This document shows, in pieces, positions 11,378 through 22,915 of a stretch of DNA of 64,000 bases (position 1 is the first letter of the stretch; every line of letters starts with the position of its first letter). A program made the translations under genes and the position numbers. Origin of the DNA: Cystobasidiopsis lactophilus (Eukaryota > Basidiomycota > Agaricostilbomycetes > Agaricostilbales > Chionosphaeraceae); NCBI GenBank assembly GCA_001599975.1, contig BCIO01000002.1, positions 1,736,001 to 1,800,000 on the forward strand, read 5' to 3'. A model generated the notes under the pieces. The model made no database searches, was not told the DNA's origin, and was given only the letters and a program-made list of their open reading frames with translations.

Positions 11378-12511
11378 CTACGCCCAAAAGAGGCTGCCGC
11401 CAAAGACCTCGTGCACTCGGGTGAGCGAGCTAAAGAAGTAGGCGAATCCGCCGATGCCGGCCAGATAAGCGGCCCAGATGGCTGTAGAGCAACCAGGCGG
11501 CCGAGGATGAGGAGGGGGCGGCACAATGGTCAGAGGCTTGACGTACACGCTTTTCGGTTTGGGTGGTTGTTTAAAGCCAAGGGCAGTTGCGGGAAGCCCA
11601 TAAAGTTGCAAAAGATGTGCGCCGCAACCGGCGGAAGAATGCTGCTGGACCGAAGGAAGAGGAAGGAGGCATACCAGCCGAACAAGGTGGTGTAGACGAA
11701 TTGAAAGGCTGGTGGCGACTTCAACAACCTGAGCCTTGGAGAGAAGGCAGCTCGCTCACTCGATCCGATCAGGCCAGAAACCAATGCCTCTCGAGTGCGG
11801 CCGTGCTTGAGATAAACGTCCCACGCGTGGTGGGCGTGCGCTATGCCAAAATAGAGAGGCGAAGTGAAGACGAGAGCGACGGAGCTGAGACCTGTAAGAG
11901 CCGAAGTCGCCAGAATGCAGGAGCGAAAGACGACCTCTTCCGAGAGCGGTCCCTAACACGACACGGTTGAGCGCTTGCAGGCAAGGAAGGGCTAGAGCAA
12001 GCAGGCGCACTACTACGTAGTTGCGAAGACCGACGAGAGACGCTTTCGCTTTGATATCTCGGTCGTAATTGAAGTTGGTCTGCAACGGGAGTGCCTTGTC
12101 CAGGAATGCCGTGTACAGTGGGCCGAGGAAGAGCAAGGCGGTCAAGCCCAGCGAGCAGAGCAGGCCTTTGGCAGGCTTCTCCGGCAGCCCAAAACCCAAC
12201 GCCTTTGCAATCCACGCCGTCCAGGTGCTTCCTATTGGCAAACGGGTGCGGGTGTACAAAAGGTACGAAGCGCCGGCGGTCGAAACCAGCGAGCTGGCCG
12301 TCACCCCCAGCAAGCGGGCCTTGATGACCTTGGGGTGATCCCTCGTCAAAGGCTGGCCATACTCGTCCCGGCCCTGGCCGCCCACGCGAGTCGAGCCGAA
12401 AACGTAGAGCGATCCCACGTAGCTGACGGTGAAAAAGGAGCAAGCTAATATGTCTGCTGTACGCGAGAGCACCGGGAAGGTTGTAACCTGGAAGTCGAAG
12501 AGGCGAGCCAT
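11378..12511 (-). CDS. RCE1: CAAX prenyl protease 2, Rce1 type
   Basis: Rce1 is an ER intramembrane protease that removes the last three residues of prenylated CAAX proteins such as Ras and a-factor. The sequence is strongly hydrophobic, with segments ILACSFFTVSYVGSLYVFG, ARLLGVTASSLVSTAGASYLLY and GLLCSLGLTALLFLGPLYTAF. Catalytic motifs are visible: GPLSEEVVFR (paired glutamates and arginine), SPLYFGIAHAHHAW (histidine) and PVAAHIFCNFMGFP (histidine and asparagine). RNYVV joins GPLSEE through an intron near 11960-12030. The last exon ends GGSLFWA with the stop at 11378. The start at 12511 (MARLFDFQ) is the first ATG in the frame that precedes a transmembrane segment, and is uncertain. Confidence 0.88.
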
Positions 12512-12817
12512 CGGCTTCTTCGCTACAAAAGAGCAAGTCCGTGCTAATACGAGCCTGGTCGTCGGTTTTGTCCAACGAGGGCCACAAGAAGGCACAGCGT
12601 TGGCGGGTTGTGGCGGCGTGATCCAGGACCTCCTTTTCTGTCCGTCCAAACTGACCTCTCTCCCTCACGACGACCGCTTGCCGTGAGCCACCTGCCCACA
12701 TTCATTCCTGCCTCTGCTTGCCCGACCTCTAGACGCGTCCACACTGGCGCGATCCCACCCATCGCAGCTTGAAAAGCAAAAGCAGGGTCCTTCCGCTGTG
12801 TAAAGGCTTGAGACCCC
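12512..12817. promoter_or_regulatory. Intergenic region between divergent RCE1 and KRE6
   Basis: No gene is supported here. The frame upstream of RCE1 ATG 12511 stays open to about 12650, so part of this stretch may be coding if RCE1 starts further out. Confidence 0.4.
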
Positions 12818-15800
12818 ATGCAGCGGCCGTATCCTCTGCCGCGCCAGGACTCGGCGCTGTCCCTGGTGGACAGTGTCGACGGCCACGATGTTGCCGACTC
12901 CACTCACCTGTTCCAAGCGGCTGACTTCCCACCGCGCGGCACATCTGTTTCACACAACGCTCGCTACATGCCCACTCGCCAGGAGGAGGACTTGATCGGC
13001 AGAGGGCCTGGCAGCGACATGGCCTACTCGCCCAACACGGCCATGCGCCAGGGCAACGCCGACTTCTCGCCAAGTCCATTCCGCTTGGCCCACCAAAGCC
13101 TCACGCCTAGCATGTCCGCCTCCAACCTGGGCCACTTTGACGAAGAGCGCAGCGGGGCCAAGACATGGGAGCATCTCAAGGCGGGCGACGCCAAGCTTCA
13201 ATCGAGCAAAGAGAAGTACGACTTTGTGCCGGGCGACTTCAACTACTTGGGGCCGGAGGAGGACGACGACCTACAGTCAGTCCCCCTTTTCACGTTGACC
13301 GTATTCAGTTGCTGGCGAGGCACGCGCCGTGTGATGCGAATATTGTTGCTCATTGTTTGCCATGTGCTGCGCAGTGACCCGGGCCAGCCGATTCGTAAAA
13401 AGGGCAGGGACCGGCGGCTTGATGACTCCAAAAAGATCAAGGCTGGCACCTCGCTGTCCTTGTTAGGCATGCTCAACGTGTTCGCGCTCATCTTCATCGC
13501 CTGCGCCCTCATTGGCGTGTTCGCCGGCTTGCCCATCACCGAATTCTTCATCCACCAGACCACCGGCACCAGCGGGTCGTTTGGCATGCTGGGCACCAAC
13601 TCGTCGGGCCAGGTGCCTCAGCTCAAGGTCGACCTGGTGGATTCGAAGACTGCGGACAGCGTCAAGAGCCGGCAGGGAGTGGACGGCGACGATTATGTGC
13701 TCGTATTCTCGGACGAGTTCGAGGTCGATGGCCGCACCTGTAAGGGCTGCCCTTCTAGCGGTGTTATAGGGTCCGAGCTGACAGTGGGTAACCACATATT
13801 CAGTCTGGCCGGGCGACGACCCATATTGGGAGGCTCCGCGCCTGCACTATGTGGGCTCCCCTCCTTGTGAAGCCCTGGTGTACCCTCTTGAGCTAATCTC
13901 TCGACTCCTAGTACGTCACAGATGATCTGGAAAGTGGGTGGACTGGATCCAAAAAACAAAAAGCCGGCGAAGGCCTTTGGCTGACACTTGTGCCAGTGTA
14001 CGACCCCATGCAAGTGACTACTTCGGGGGGAAACATGGTCATCACACTAAACAACACCGATCCGGCCACAAATGGCAATTTGGACTACATCTCGGGCATG
14101 GCAAGCTTTCCTTCCTTGACCCGATTGCGCAAGGAGCCACAACTGTCCCCACAGGTCACCAGTTGGAACAAGTTTTGCTTCACAGGTGGCATCAGTACGT
14201 ACAGCCATTTTGCGTCTTCCTCGCAGTCCAATTTGATATTGGCAAACGAACAGTCGAAGTCAATGTCTCGCTTCCTGGCGATGGCGTGACTCCTGGCTTT
14301 GTACGTTGACACAGCGTTGACTTGAGACGCTGTCCATTTTGACCCTCTTTGCGCCCTGCTAGTGGCCTGCGGCATGGTGTGTCTTGCTAGGTGTAGCAAA
14401 CTAGCTCTCTGCTGATCTTGCTGGGCAGGACCATGGGCAATCTTGGCCGAGCTGGTTATGGCTCTACAACTGATGGCAACGTGAGCCTGAACTGCTTTTG
14501 GCTCACAAGAGCGACCCTGACCATCTCAACTAGTGGCCGTATTCATACGATAGGTGAGCAGGCCGCTTGACTCCATCGTTTCTGCCCCTCACAATTGTGC
14601 AGCTGCGACGTCGGGACTCTACCTGTAAGTTTCACCATTCGCAAGCTCCCAAAGTCAGGAATGCTCAGTCGAAAGCAGAACCAAACCAACTACGGCGACC
14701 AAAACACTCCAACGGCCGCAGCGAGCACCGGCCGCAAAGGCTCGTCCTTGTCATTCTTGCCAGGACAGAAGCTGTCTGCGTGCACCTGTCCAAGTGTGTA
14801 TCTTTGATGTTCTGCCCGCCTTGTTCTGAACTTCTTGAACTCCGCCAGATGCCGACCATCCGGGCCCGGTTCTGAGCGATGGTAGCTACCGAGGGCGCGC
14901 GGCACCAGAGCTGGATCTTATTGAGGCGCAGACCAGTATGTACTGCTATGAAACCTGGTTTGGTGGTTTGATGACCCCACGACCCATGCAACAGACACAG
15001 GCTCGGGTACGGTAGGGAGCCAGAGTTATCAGCTAGCGTGAGCCAATCTTCCCCTTTGCCCTCGTGTATGACAGGTTCCAAATTCGGCGATGCAGACCTT
15101 TCAACGCTGCGTACCAACTACTCAACACCACCGGCGGCCGGACTTACAGCAGCACCAACGGCTTTGACACCATTCAAAATGCCTGTTAGTCTCATTGCTT
15201 GGTCATATCTTTGCGTGACTCAGACCTTGGCTGCGCGCATAGATGTCGGCGGCGTTTACCAGCAAGCTGCGTCCGGCCTCTCCACGGTGCCCACGGGCTC
15301 TTTCGAGAACACCAACGGCTGGATCACCTTCACCGTCGAGTATAGCCCCTCCTCCACGGGCTCCGGCTTCATCGTTTGGTACCAAAACGGTGTCGAAACG
15401 TGGCGCTTGAACGAAGCCGACTTGGGCCCAGAGTGAGCAAAAGCTTGCGCATTCTCTCTCTGAAAACTTGTACTAAGGCTGTATTTGCAGCCCCAAGACG
15501 GAAATCGGAGCGCGATTGGTCTCTAACGAGCCCATGTGTAAGTCAAAGTCCTTACTTGAATCGAAATGTGGCCAAGCTCACCTGTTTCTGTAGATGTGAT
15601 TCTGAACCTGGGCATCAGTCAAAGCTTTGGCAAAGTCGATGCTGCCGCACTGGTAGGTCCCATGAGTTCTCGTCTGCTACGTCCCCAGCCAATTCCAAAC
15701 ATTGGGGGCGACAGCCGATTCCTGCCACCTTCAAAATCGATTATGTCCGAGTCTGGCAAAAGTCTGGTTCCGTTAATTATGGTGCGCTGATTTGACTTGG

Positions 15801-16140
15801 CTTCTCCCGGCCCTCATTCCAATGCGCTCGGCACCAGGGTGTGACGGGGTCAAGGGAGACTACCCAAGTGAGCCCTTGATGACCGAGATGCTCGGCTCAA
15901 CTGAAGTGACGACGCAGCTACCGCCTACATCAATGATCACCTTGAAGCCTATACCAATGTAGGTCTTGCTTTGGGCCCCTTTTTACGTGCACTGACGAGC
16001 TCCTTTTCCACAGGTCAATCTAACCACGTGTGTTTCCCACTGCCTACTTCGCTTTGGCATGCCTGACTTGGCTGCACTCGATCAGATGGGACCAAGCGGG
16101 CTGGTCGTTCCCTCGCAACAAACTGCAGGGCGGCTGTTGA
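12818..16140 (+). CDS. KRE6: Kre6/Skn1-type beta-glucan synthesis protein (GH16 fold, type II membrane protein)
   Basis: Kre6 proteins are Golgi/ER type II membrane proteins needed for cell-wall beta-1,6-glucan. Exon 1 (to about 13275) is a polar cytoplasmic tail ending FVPGDFNYLGPEEDDDLQ. A membrane segment LLGMLNVFALIFIACALIGVFAGLPI follows, then the GH16-like lumenal domain: DDYVLVFSDEFEVDGRTC, GGNMVITLNNT, NWPYSYDSCDVGTLP, the catalytic-type motif ELDLIEAQ (ExDxxE), WITFTVEYSP, WRLNEADLG, YPTAYINDH-like and WDQAGWSFPRNKLQGGC before TGA 16138-16140. The gene has many short exons: 14 (14363-14376), 20 (14534-14553), 22 (14603-14624) and 14 bases (16014-16027), each needed to keep the conserved reading. 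Length and order match the family. Confidence 0.93.
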
Positions 16141-16450
16141 AAATCCCCCTTCCCACCGGAGCTCATTTTCACTCGAGAGCTGGTTCTCTCGCCTTCGTCA
16201 CAGCGCCCCAACTACTTCAATTCATTAGATACCATCATTCGATATTCCCTTCTCGTTTGTCTTGCGTTGTGGACAATCTTTCTCGCTCCTTTCGCATTTT
16301 GCTATAGAATTGTAAATAAATGCTTCTTGAATTGAATTGTACACAGTCAAACCGACGTCTTCCGATTGCCAATGTCGTTCCTTGTGTGGTATCGCAATGC
16401 AGGGTTATTTCTGAAGAGAATGACTCGGCTACGAGGACGGCTCGGCTACT
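16141..16450. other. Convergent intergenic region, KRE6 and VPS9 3' ends
   Basis: No gene is seen in these 310 bases. The region is T/A-richer than its surroundings and contains AATAAA-like sequence at about 16314-16320 that could serve as a polyadenylation signal. It lies between two 3' ends. Confidence 0.5.
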
Positions 16451-18916
16451 TCACTCGCCGCCCATCTCAAGAAGAGCGTCTACAGCCTTCGATAGGTCAT
16501 TTTGGACGCTGATCAAAACGACCTCCCTGATTTCGGCCGACAAGGATGGGAACATGGACTGGAGTGTTTCCAGGTTGGCACGCTGCTGGTTTGTCGAGAT
16601 GCGGTCGTGGAGGGCTTCTGCGGAAGTCTCGTCCGAGACATAATCCTCTGGCGCCGTGCCAGGAGTCAAACGATTCGGACTGGGGCTGGTCAAGGAGGTA
16701 GAGGAAGTGTTGGAGCTGTAGAGCGACGGCGTGTACCCACGGCGTTTGCGGGGCGGAGCGTCTTCCGGGGGCAAGTAAGAAACAGGTGAAGTGGGCATGC
16801 TGGGTACCAATGGGCTAGACTGCTGCTTGGTCGGTTGTCCAATCTCAGAGAAGATGCGGCCGATTGCGTTCAGTGGTTTGGAGATGGTGGCGTTGGCGAG
16901 GTCAGAAGAACGGAGGAAAAAGTCGCGTGTGTTTGCCAGGCCCTCCGCCAACGGGTTGGAAGTGCTGACAGTTTGGGCGTCCCGATCGTCGGCCTGGGGG
17001 ACCAATGAGGTGGCGGCTGCTGCAGTCGGAGGTCTGCCTGGGAGAGGCGACGGCGACCGCACAACGCGATCGGAAGTCTCCATGTCTACGATGGCTTGCT
17101 CGACGTGGCTAAAGGCATGGAGGGTCAACTCATAGCACAATCAAAAGCGACAAAGTCGCCTCACTGCTCGAATTCGTCTTGCGTGATGTTTGAAAGCGAG
17201 GAATGGTCCATCGTCTCGATGAAGGCTATGGCGCCATTCTAACGGATGCGGTCTCAGAGAGCTGGCAGGAGTACTGTTGCAGATGAGATGAGCTCACAAG
17301 GCTGGAAAGGTAGTAGCCCGCCTCGCCTTGAAGGCGCTCAGGGTTCCGAAAGCGCTGGATGAACCTGTCGCTAGTAATGAGGGGCAGGCTCGCGCCACAA
17401 CAAGGACAAACAAACTGGATGTTCGAAATCAAGTGGGATGGGTTGGACTTGAGGACCACGAAGATGAGGTAAGGGATGAAAGTGTCGGCTCCTTCGTCAC
17501 CCGCGTTGTATCGAATCAGGCCAAAAATGACCTTGCAGCAATTCAGGATTGTGATGAGTTTGTCTCTGGGCGCTTTGTATTGGTTGATCTTGACGAGTTC
17601 GCGGCGAGCAAAGTCGAGGTAGTCCTGGCTTGTCGCAAGCGGTGCATTCTTTCGGGGCGACGTATTGACGTTGCTTTCTTGACTTGTAGAGGCTTGTGCC
17701 GCTGGAGGTGGAAGGTCGAGGTGGTCTTCCGTGATCCACGAGAAAAGGCGGATGCGCTGCGAGAGCACCTCGTCACGCTCCAAGTCGTCTGTGGGGTTGT
17801 TCACTAGGAGACTCGGCTCCAAAGCCGGTGTGAAAGTTCTGCGGTCGCGAACGCATTAGCCACCTTCTCAATCAGATGGTCTGTTCGACTTACAGGTGGT
17901 AAAGGCGGTTCATGACAAGTTTTTCCATCGCTTCGACCGCGTTGTCAAATTCCCTCTCGGACGCATGCCGCCACACTTCGTTGCTCCGCATTTTCTCCGC
18001 AATAAACTGAGGCCAGTTCGACTCAGCGGGTCGGGCTTTCACGTCCGCTGAAAAGGCCACGCACATCCAAGAAATCGTTGATGACCCGGATCTGATCATT
18101 AACCCGCCACTGCCGCTTCACAAACTCTTTGAGGAACCTGATCATATGACAGTCAAGCCCATTGTGGAAGAGGTCGCGAAGCACAAGAAACCGACGACCG
18201 CAAATATTTGGCGATGGGGTCGGCCGCCTTGGAACGCATTTGGTCCATGAACCGGTTGAAGTCGAAGGGTGCATCCTCGTCCGGCGGCGGTGTCGAAGGT
18301 GCTTGTTCAAATGCCAGTCGAGGGCTAGCTGCCAGACCTTGTTTTTGATCCACAGCAGCGTTGTGGTGTCGGGCAACTGGGGTGCTGCTCCTGCTGTTGG
18401 CTGCCGACTGGGATGGTGTTGACCGCCTGAACACGCTGCTGATGCTGGCCAGGCTGAGGGAGGGCAACATGGACGGTGAGCTCTCCTGAACTTCCATAGC
18501 TGGCGCTGGCGGCGGAATGTCCAACGCTATCGGCTTGGGTGGGGGGACTGGAGCAGACGTCGTTGATGGACTGGCTACTGAGCTCCCAAAGGGATCTGAG
18601 ATGCGGCGAATCAACGTTGTCCGGTTCGCAGGAGAGGAGAATAACATACCGAGGTCGTCGACCAGTGCTCGTTCCGGACTCAAGGCTGTGGCGGGAGAGG
18701 GCGTTCTGCCGGATTCCACAGACCATACTGCACAAAACAAGAGCCCGTTGAGACAGGTGTACGCAGCGCCAGGCGGCTGGATCTCTGACCATTCTCATTC
18801 GTTGGCAGCAAATCGAAGGACAACGACGTGTTGAGCTGGCTGCTCAGCTCTGCGTCCTCGTCTGCGCTTGATGGACCTTCAGCAGTAGTCTTCCATGGGT
18901 TGAATTCTTCCGCCAT
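16451..18916 (-). CDS. VPS9: Vps9-domain guanine nucleotide exchange factor with C-terminal CUE domain
   Basis: Vps9 activates Rab5-type GTPases (Vps21) on endosomes, and its CUE domain binds ubiquitin. The N-terminus is MAEEFNPWKTTAEG, followed by a serine/proline-rich region, FDFNRFMDQMRSKAADPIAKYLRS, REFVKRQWRVNDQIRVINDFLD, then the catalytic VPS9 core: REFDNAVEAMEKLVMNRLY, RIRLFSWITEDHLDLP, ARRELVKINQYKAPRDKLI, ILNCCKVIFGLI, ADTFIPYLIFVVLKSNP and HLISNIQFIQRF. A polar linker leads to the CUE domain at the C-terminus (ANLETLQSMFPSLSAEIREVVL and DLSKAVDALLEMGGE) and stop at 16451. Domain order equals yeast Vps9. Its start codon is only about 80 bases from that of SVF1 on the other strand. 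Confidence 0.93.
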
Positions 18917-18997
18917 CGAACAAAACCACAGCCAGGTCACTGAGGCAGAGCAAGCTGAAGGCCTTCTTCTCTTCCACCGACACCGTCAACTTGCAAA
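18917..18997. promoter_or_regulatory. Short bidirectional promoter, VPS9/SVF1
   Basis: Only 81 bases separate the start codons of two divergent genes, so both core promoters and 5' untranslated regions must overlap or extend into the genes. No individual element can be named. Confidence 0.45.
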
Positions 18998-20438
18998 ATG
19001 TCCTTTTTCGGCGCCAAGTCGAATGCGTTCGAGTCGCCGGTGGATCGCCACCTCGCAGACCCAACAGCGCCCTTCTTTGGGCCCTTGAACGAGCAGGACC
19101 TCTACTGGACGCAAGCTGGTGGGCATCGACCCCCTTTTTGCGCGCGCCGGTGCTGATTGGCTTCTGATTGTTCGCAGGTGGCTTCGTCACAGAGACTCAA
19201 ACATTCTATTTTACACGGCCAAGCGGCGAGGTGGCCATGTTCCAAGTGATTCACAGCGCTGTCGGGTGCGCAAGCCTTTCACTCAGCCCTCTTGGCTCGC
19301 TGGGTCCGGGCAGCGCTGATGCGGCATCGGTCATCTGCAGACTGTGGTCACCAAACGTGCAGCTGACCTTTGGGTACTTCCAAAACACGGACAGCGGCCC
19401 TCGCCGGCTGTGGAAGTCGGTCAACGTCTCGCATTTCAAGAGCCCACCGCCCAATAGCAAGACGCTCGACAAGCGCTCCTCCAAAGGCGACGAGTTTGCC
19501 ATCACTGTCAACCCTGAAGACCCAGACACGTACATCCTCGAAGGCCGTTACGACGGCGAGGTCCAGGTGTCGCTGCACGTCACCAGGGTGCCCGGCGTGC
19601 CCGGCTTCAAGGTCGGCCAAGGCAACCGCGGTGGCTTCTCTTACTTCGGCAACGTCAAGCCGGCGAATGCTAGCGTCCCGGCGCCGGACGTAGCAGGTGG
19701 TTCGGACGGGTACGTGGTGCACCGATTTTGGCCTCGGGCGACGGTGAAGGGCATCATTCGGATGGGCAAGGAGGTGGTCGACATGGAGGGCTCCAGAGGC
19801 ATCTTTGTGCATGCCATTCAAGGGATGCGGCCCAACCTGGTGGCCTGCCGGTGGAATTTCGCCGACTTTCAAAGTCAACGGGTGGAGGACGGCGTCAGCC
19901 TGGTCATGATGGAGTTCACCACTACCTCGGCACACGGCCGCAAGGTCCTCAACGTCGGCAGCATTGTCGTCGATGACAAGCTTGCCGCTATCACGCTCGG
20001 CGGCACCGGGCTCGAGAACGGCTCGGTCGCAGCGCACGAGGACATCTTTTTGGACACCGATACCGGCTACAACGCGCCTCAGAAGCTTCGCTTTGCCTTC
20101 CAGGGGCGTTCGCTTGATGGCCAGCCGGCCAGCGCCCTGCTCAACATTGATCTCGGCGAGAAAGGCAAGAAGGGCTTGACCGAGAAGGTGGACGTGTTGT
20201 CGGAGATTCCCTTCTTCATCAAGAAGGTGGTCAACGTGGTGTCCGGTGCCAAGCCGTATATCTATCAAGTACGGTCGTTTTGGCTTTACCTCGAAGGGGC
20301 TAAGCTGACCTTGCACAGTGGCTCAACTCGGCCGAGGCCACGATCCAGCTACCAGCCTTGGATGGCAAGGACGCGAGGACCTTGACAGTGCCCGGTTATG
20401 TTTTCCACGAGTCCTCGTATGTGTCCGAGACCCCGTAA
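18998..20438 (+). CDS. SVF1: Survival factor Svf1
   Basis: Svf1 is a lipocalin-like two-domain protein linked to stress survival and ceramide/sphingolipid handling between ER and Golgi. It begins MSFFGAKSNAFESPVDRHL, then FFGPLNEQDLYWTQAGGFVTETQTFYF, SGEVAMFQVIHSAVG, WSPNVQLTFGYF (after an intron 19268-19340), the long central exon with GRYDGEVQVSLHVTRVPG, YVVHRFWPRATVKGII, GIFVHAIQGMRPNLVACRWNF, VSLVMMEFTT, and after a last intron WLNSAEATIQLPALDGKDARTL, ending VSETP with TAA at 20436-20438. All are hallmarks of the family and full length is expected. VPS37 begins only 52 bases downstream on the same strand. Confidence 0.94.
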
Positions 20439-20490
20439 TCCCCCTCTCTTCCTTGTCCGCATCCACCATCTTGACCTCCCCCCCCCCGTA

Positions 20491-21197
20491 ATGCTGCAAA
20501 GCGCTTCCCCTTCTGCGTCCGATTTGCTTCAAGCCACTTTCCCGGAAAGTGAGAAGCTGAGGCGAGCTGCCAGTGCCGTGCCTTGCAGACCCAAGTTGAA
20601 AGCCTGAACGCAGCCCGCAAGATCTCCACGAGCTCCTCAACGATCCCACATACTTTCAGGCATGGTCCGAAGCCTTGCCGCAGTTTGAGCACCTCGCACA
20701 GGCCAAAGAGCTCTTGCTCGGCACCAATCACGACATTGCCGGTGCGTTTAACGCCCTCCAATGGCGTGCCATTGCACGCTGATCTAGTTGGCGAGCCAGA
20801 GCGCAACATGGCTCTCCGCCGCGAGTTGGACGACCTGCGAGCAGATAGCGCCAATGCATTCGACTCTGCCCAGGGCTTGGGGCGACTGTGGCCTCAGCTG
20901 GAGATGGAGCAGGGCCAGGCGTATCAAGTTGAGTCGCATCTCTTCCACCTTGTGCTTTGTGTGGCAAGGTCTCAAGCAAACCAACAGCCCCTGCAAAGCT
21001 CAGTGTTGGTCCCTCGGCTGCAGGGGATGGTACACCAAAACGAGGCAGAGTCGGAAAACATTGCGGCCAGGTTCCAGGCCGGCGAGATGGAGGAGGACGA
21101 GTTCGTACGGCGCTACAAGAGCATGCGGCAGCAGTTCCACAAAAGGGCACTGCTGTGTTACCAGTACAAAGCAGGAGGGAAGGGTGCTATGGGGTGA
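20491..21197 (+). CDS. VPS37: ESCRT-I subunit Vps37 (Mod(r) domain)
   Basis: Vps37 is the coiled-coil Mod(r) subunit of ESCRT-I that sorts ubiquitinated cargo at endosomes. The sequence starts MLQSASPSASDLLQATFPES, then DLHELLNDPTYFQAWSEALPQFEHLAQAKELLLGTNHDIAG on the exon at about 20607-20740, followed by LALRRELDDLRAD-like coiled coil, AFDSAQGLGRLWPQLEMEQGQAYQ, and the final exon with ESENIAARFQAGEMEEDEFVRRYKSMRQQFHKRAL, ending at TGA 21195-21197. The L-x-ELL-x-D start and the FVRRYK-x-R-x-x-FHKR end are typical of Mod(r). The gene is small (about 170-190 residues) with four exons, and its stop is 11 bases from that of convergent TIM44. Confidence 0.87.
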
Positions 21198-21208
21198 CGA
21201 GGTCCCGA

Positions 21209-22815
21209 CTATTGCTCACGCCTTGCCATCTGCCGGCCAGATGTCTCAGCGCCGAAGGGCAACAAGAGAGAAGAAGAAGCGCTCACATCAATGATCTTCC
21301 AGCCGCCAGTCTCTGGATTGTCCAGCTCTTCCTCGATCCTCGTGAGGACGGCCACATAGGTGCAATGCGTCACGCGGTTTTCCCGCCCAATCACCACCTG
21401 GCCCGTCTTGACGTCCCGGAAACAGTGCAGCTCCTGCGACATGAAGGAGATGACGAAGACGGGGATCTCGTTCTCCAGGATCTGCGCCTTCACCAGATCC
21501 ACGCCACGCACGTCGAGAACTCGACTCTCCGAGACCACATTTGGCGGGATTTGCTGCAGTTGGGCTGTGACCACTTGGAACGGCTGTAGAAAGAGGGTCT
21601 CGTTTGAGTGTGTTCTCTGCCAAGCAGTCTCAAACTCTACACGCACGGCTTCGCTCAGCCACTGCTTGAGCGTTTTGTGGTCCGCCGACACGACCGCGTC
21701 CACGACTTCGGGGACGATGTACTCTCGCAACTCTTTGAGGAACGTCTCTTGCTGGAAGCCTGGGTCGAGCTGCTTAAACATGGATACCACCTTGGCCGTT
21801 TCTGTTTCGTCAAAAATGCGTCCGACGGCCGAAGTGAAAGACCGCAGCGTGGACACAGCCGGGTTCTCTGAGTTTTGGTAGGCTTCTGACGTGGATGAAA
21901 GCCACTCGTTCACTGCTTTGGGCATGATCTTGGAGAACACAGAGGGCGCAGGTTCTTCGTTGGCGGTCGAATGGAACACCACGCTCTCGCCGGCGCTGCG
22001 CGTAGCAATGTAAGTCGGAGCCTCGAGGCCGCACAGCGGAGAACTACGGACTCTGGGTTGGCGTCGATCTTGACGGGCCGGGCAGTGCGTGCCATGCTGC
22101 CACTTTTCCCAATTTGTTGCAACCTGGCTTCTCGCCGCTGCCGCCGGGCGTCCTTCTCTACGAATCCGCCGTATTTGACATCTTGCAGCACATCATCGAC
22201 GCTTGCCGCCACCGCTTTGTACACTTCGGTCTGCCGAATGGGCTCGGACGCCGCATAAGCTGCCGCCGCTCCTTTGGACAGCCCTCTGTAGATTTGGTTC
22301 TGCGTGATGGCTTCCGCGATGGCATCGTTCACTTTGCCGCCTGCATCGACCAAATCTTGAGCCGCTTTCCGTATGCGAGGGTTCTCTTGAATGGATGTGG
22401 CGAGCTGTGGAGTGGCAACCCAAAATTTTTTTAGCCCTTGATGTTCGGCCGGAAGCTGGGAAGAACAATGAGCTGAGCGCACCCTCGTCCGTTCGTATGC
22501 TGTCCGCATAGCCGCCCAAGTCTTTGAGTCCGCCACACTGTCCACCTTGCCGCCGAGTTGCTTCATGTTGTCGGTCACTTGCTTGTTGCGCTCGAGCTCC
22601 TCCCTGATCACATTGACAAACACTTGAAAGGGCGAGGTCCCAGGCTGAAGGTCTGGCTCTTTCTGCTTGCCCGAGGCCTTGTCGTCCAGCCGGGATGTAG
22701 AGCTGTGAAACGGGCGCATGGGCATCCTCGCCAACTTTTTAGATTTGAGCGCAGGGCCAGCGGCGCTTCTGGCCAGGCGAGGCGCATCGGTGGCAGAAGA
22801 AACAAGACGCTTCAT
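21209..22815 (-). CDS. TIM44: Mitochondrial import motor scaffold Tim44
   Basis: Tim44 tethers mtHsp70 to the TIM23 translocase at the inner membrane. The N-terminus MKRLVSSATDAPRLARSAAG plus ARMPMRPFHSSTSRL is a typical arginine/serine-rich mitochondrial presequence. It is followed by FQVFVNVIREELERNKQVTDNMKQL, coiled-coil and EKDARRQRREARLQQIG, and the C-terminal Tim44-like domain: ETETAKVVSMFKQLDPGFQQETFLKELREYIVPEVVDA, LKQWLSEA, AQILENEIPVFVISFMSQELHCFRDVKTGQVVIG and NPETGGWKIID, ending MARREQ after a last intron. The stop TAG is at 21209-21211. At least four introns. Divergent from the Shg1-like gene with about 100 bases between starts. Confidence 0.94.
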
Positions 22816-22915
22816 TGCGGCAGACAGGGGCCCACAATCAGGAAAACTTTGGACGGCTGGGACCAAGAGCAAATGCAGTCCTTTTGGATTCGAGCAGCGA
22901 GCATATACGGACTTC

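Noticed and set aside
19348-20316. Long minus-strand open frame of 322 codons
   Set aside because: Exact shadow of the long SVF1 exon; composition follows from codon bias on the other strand.
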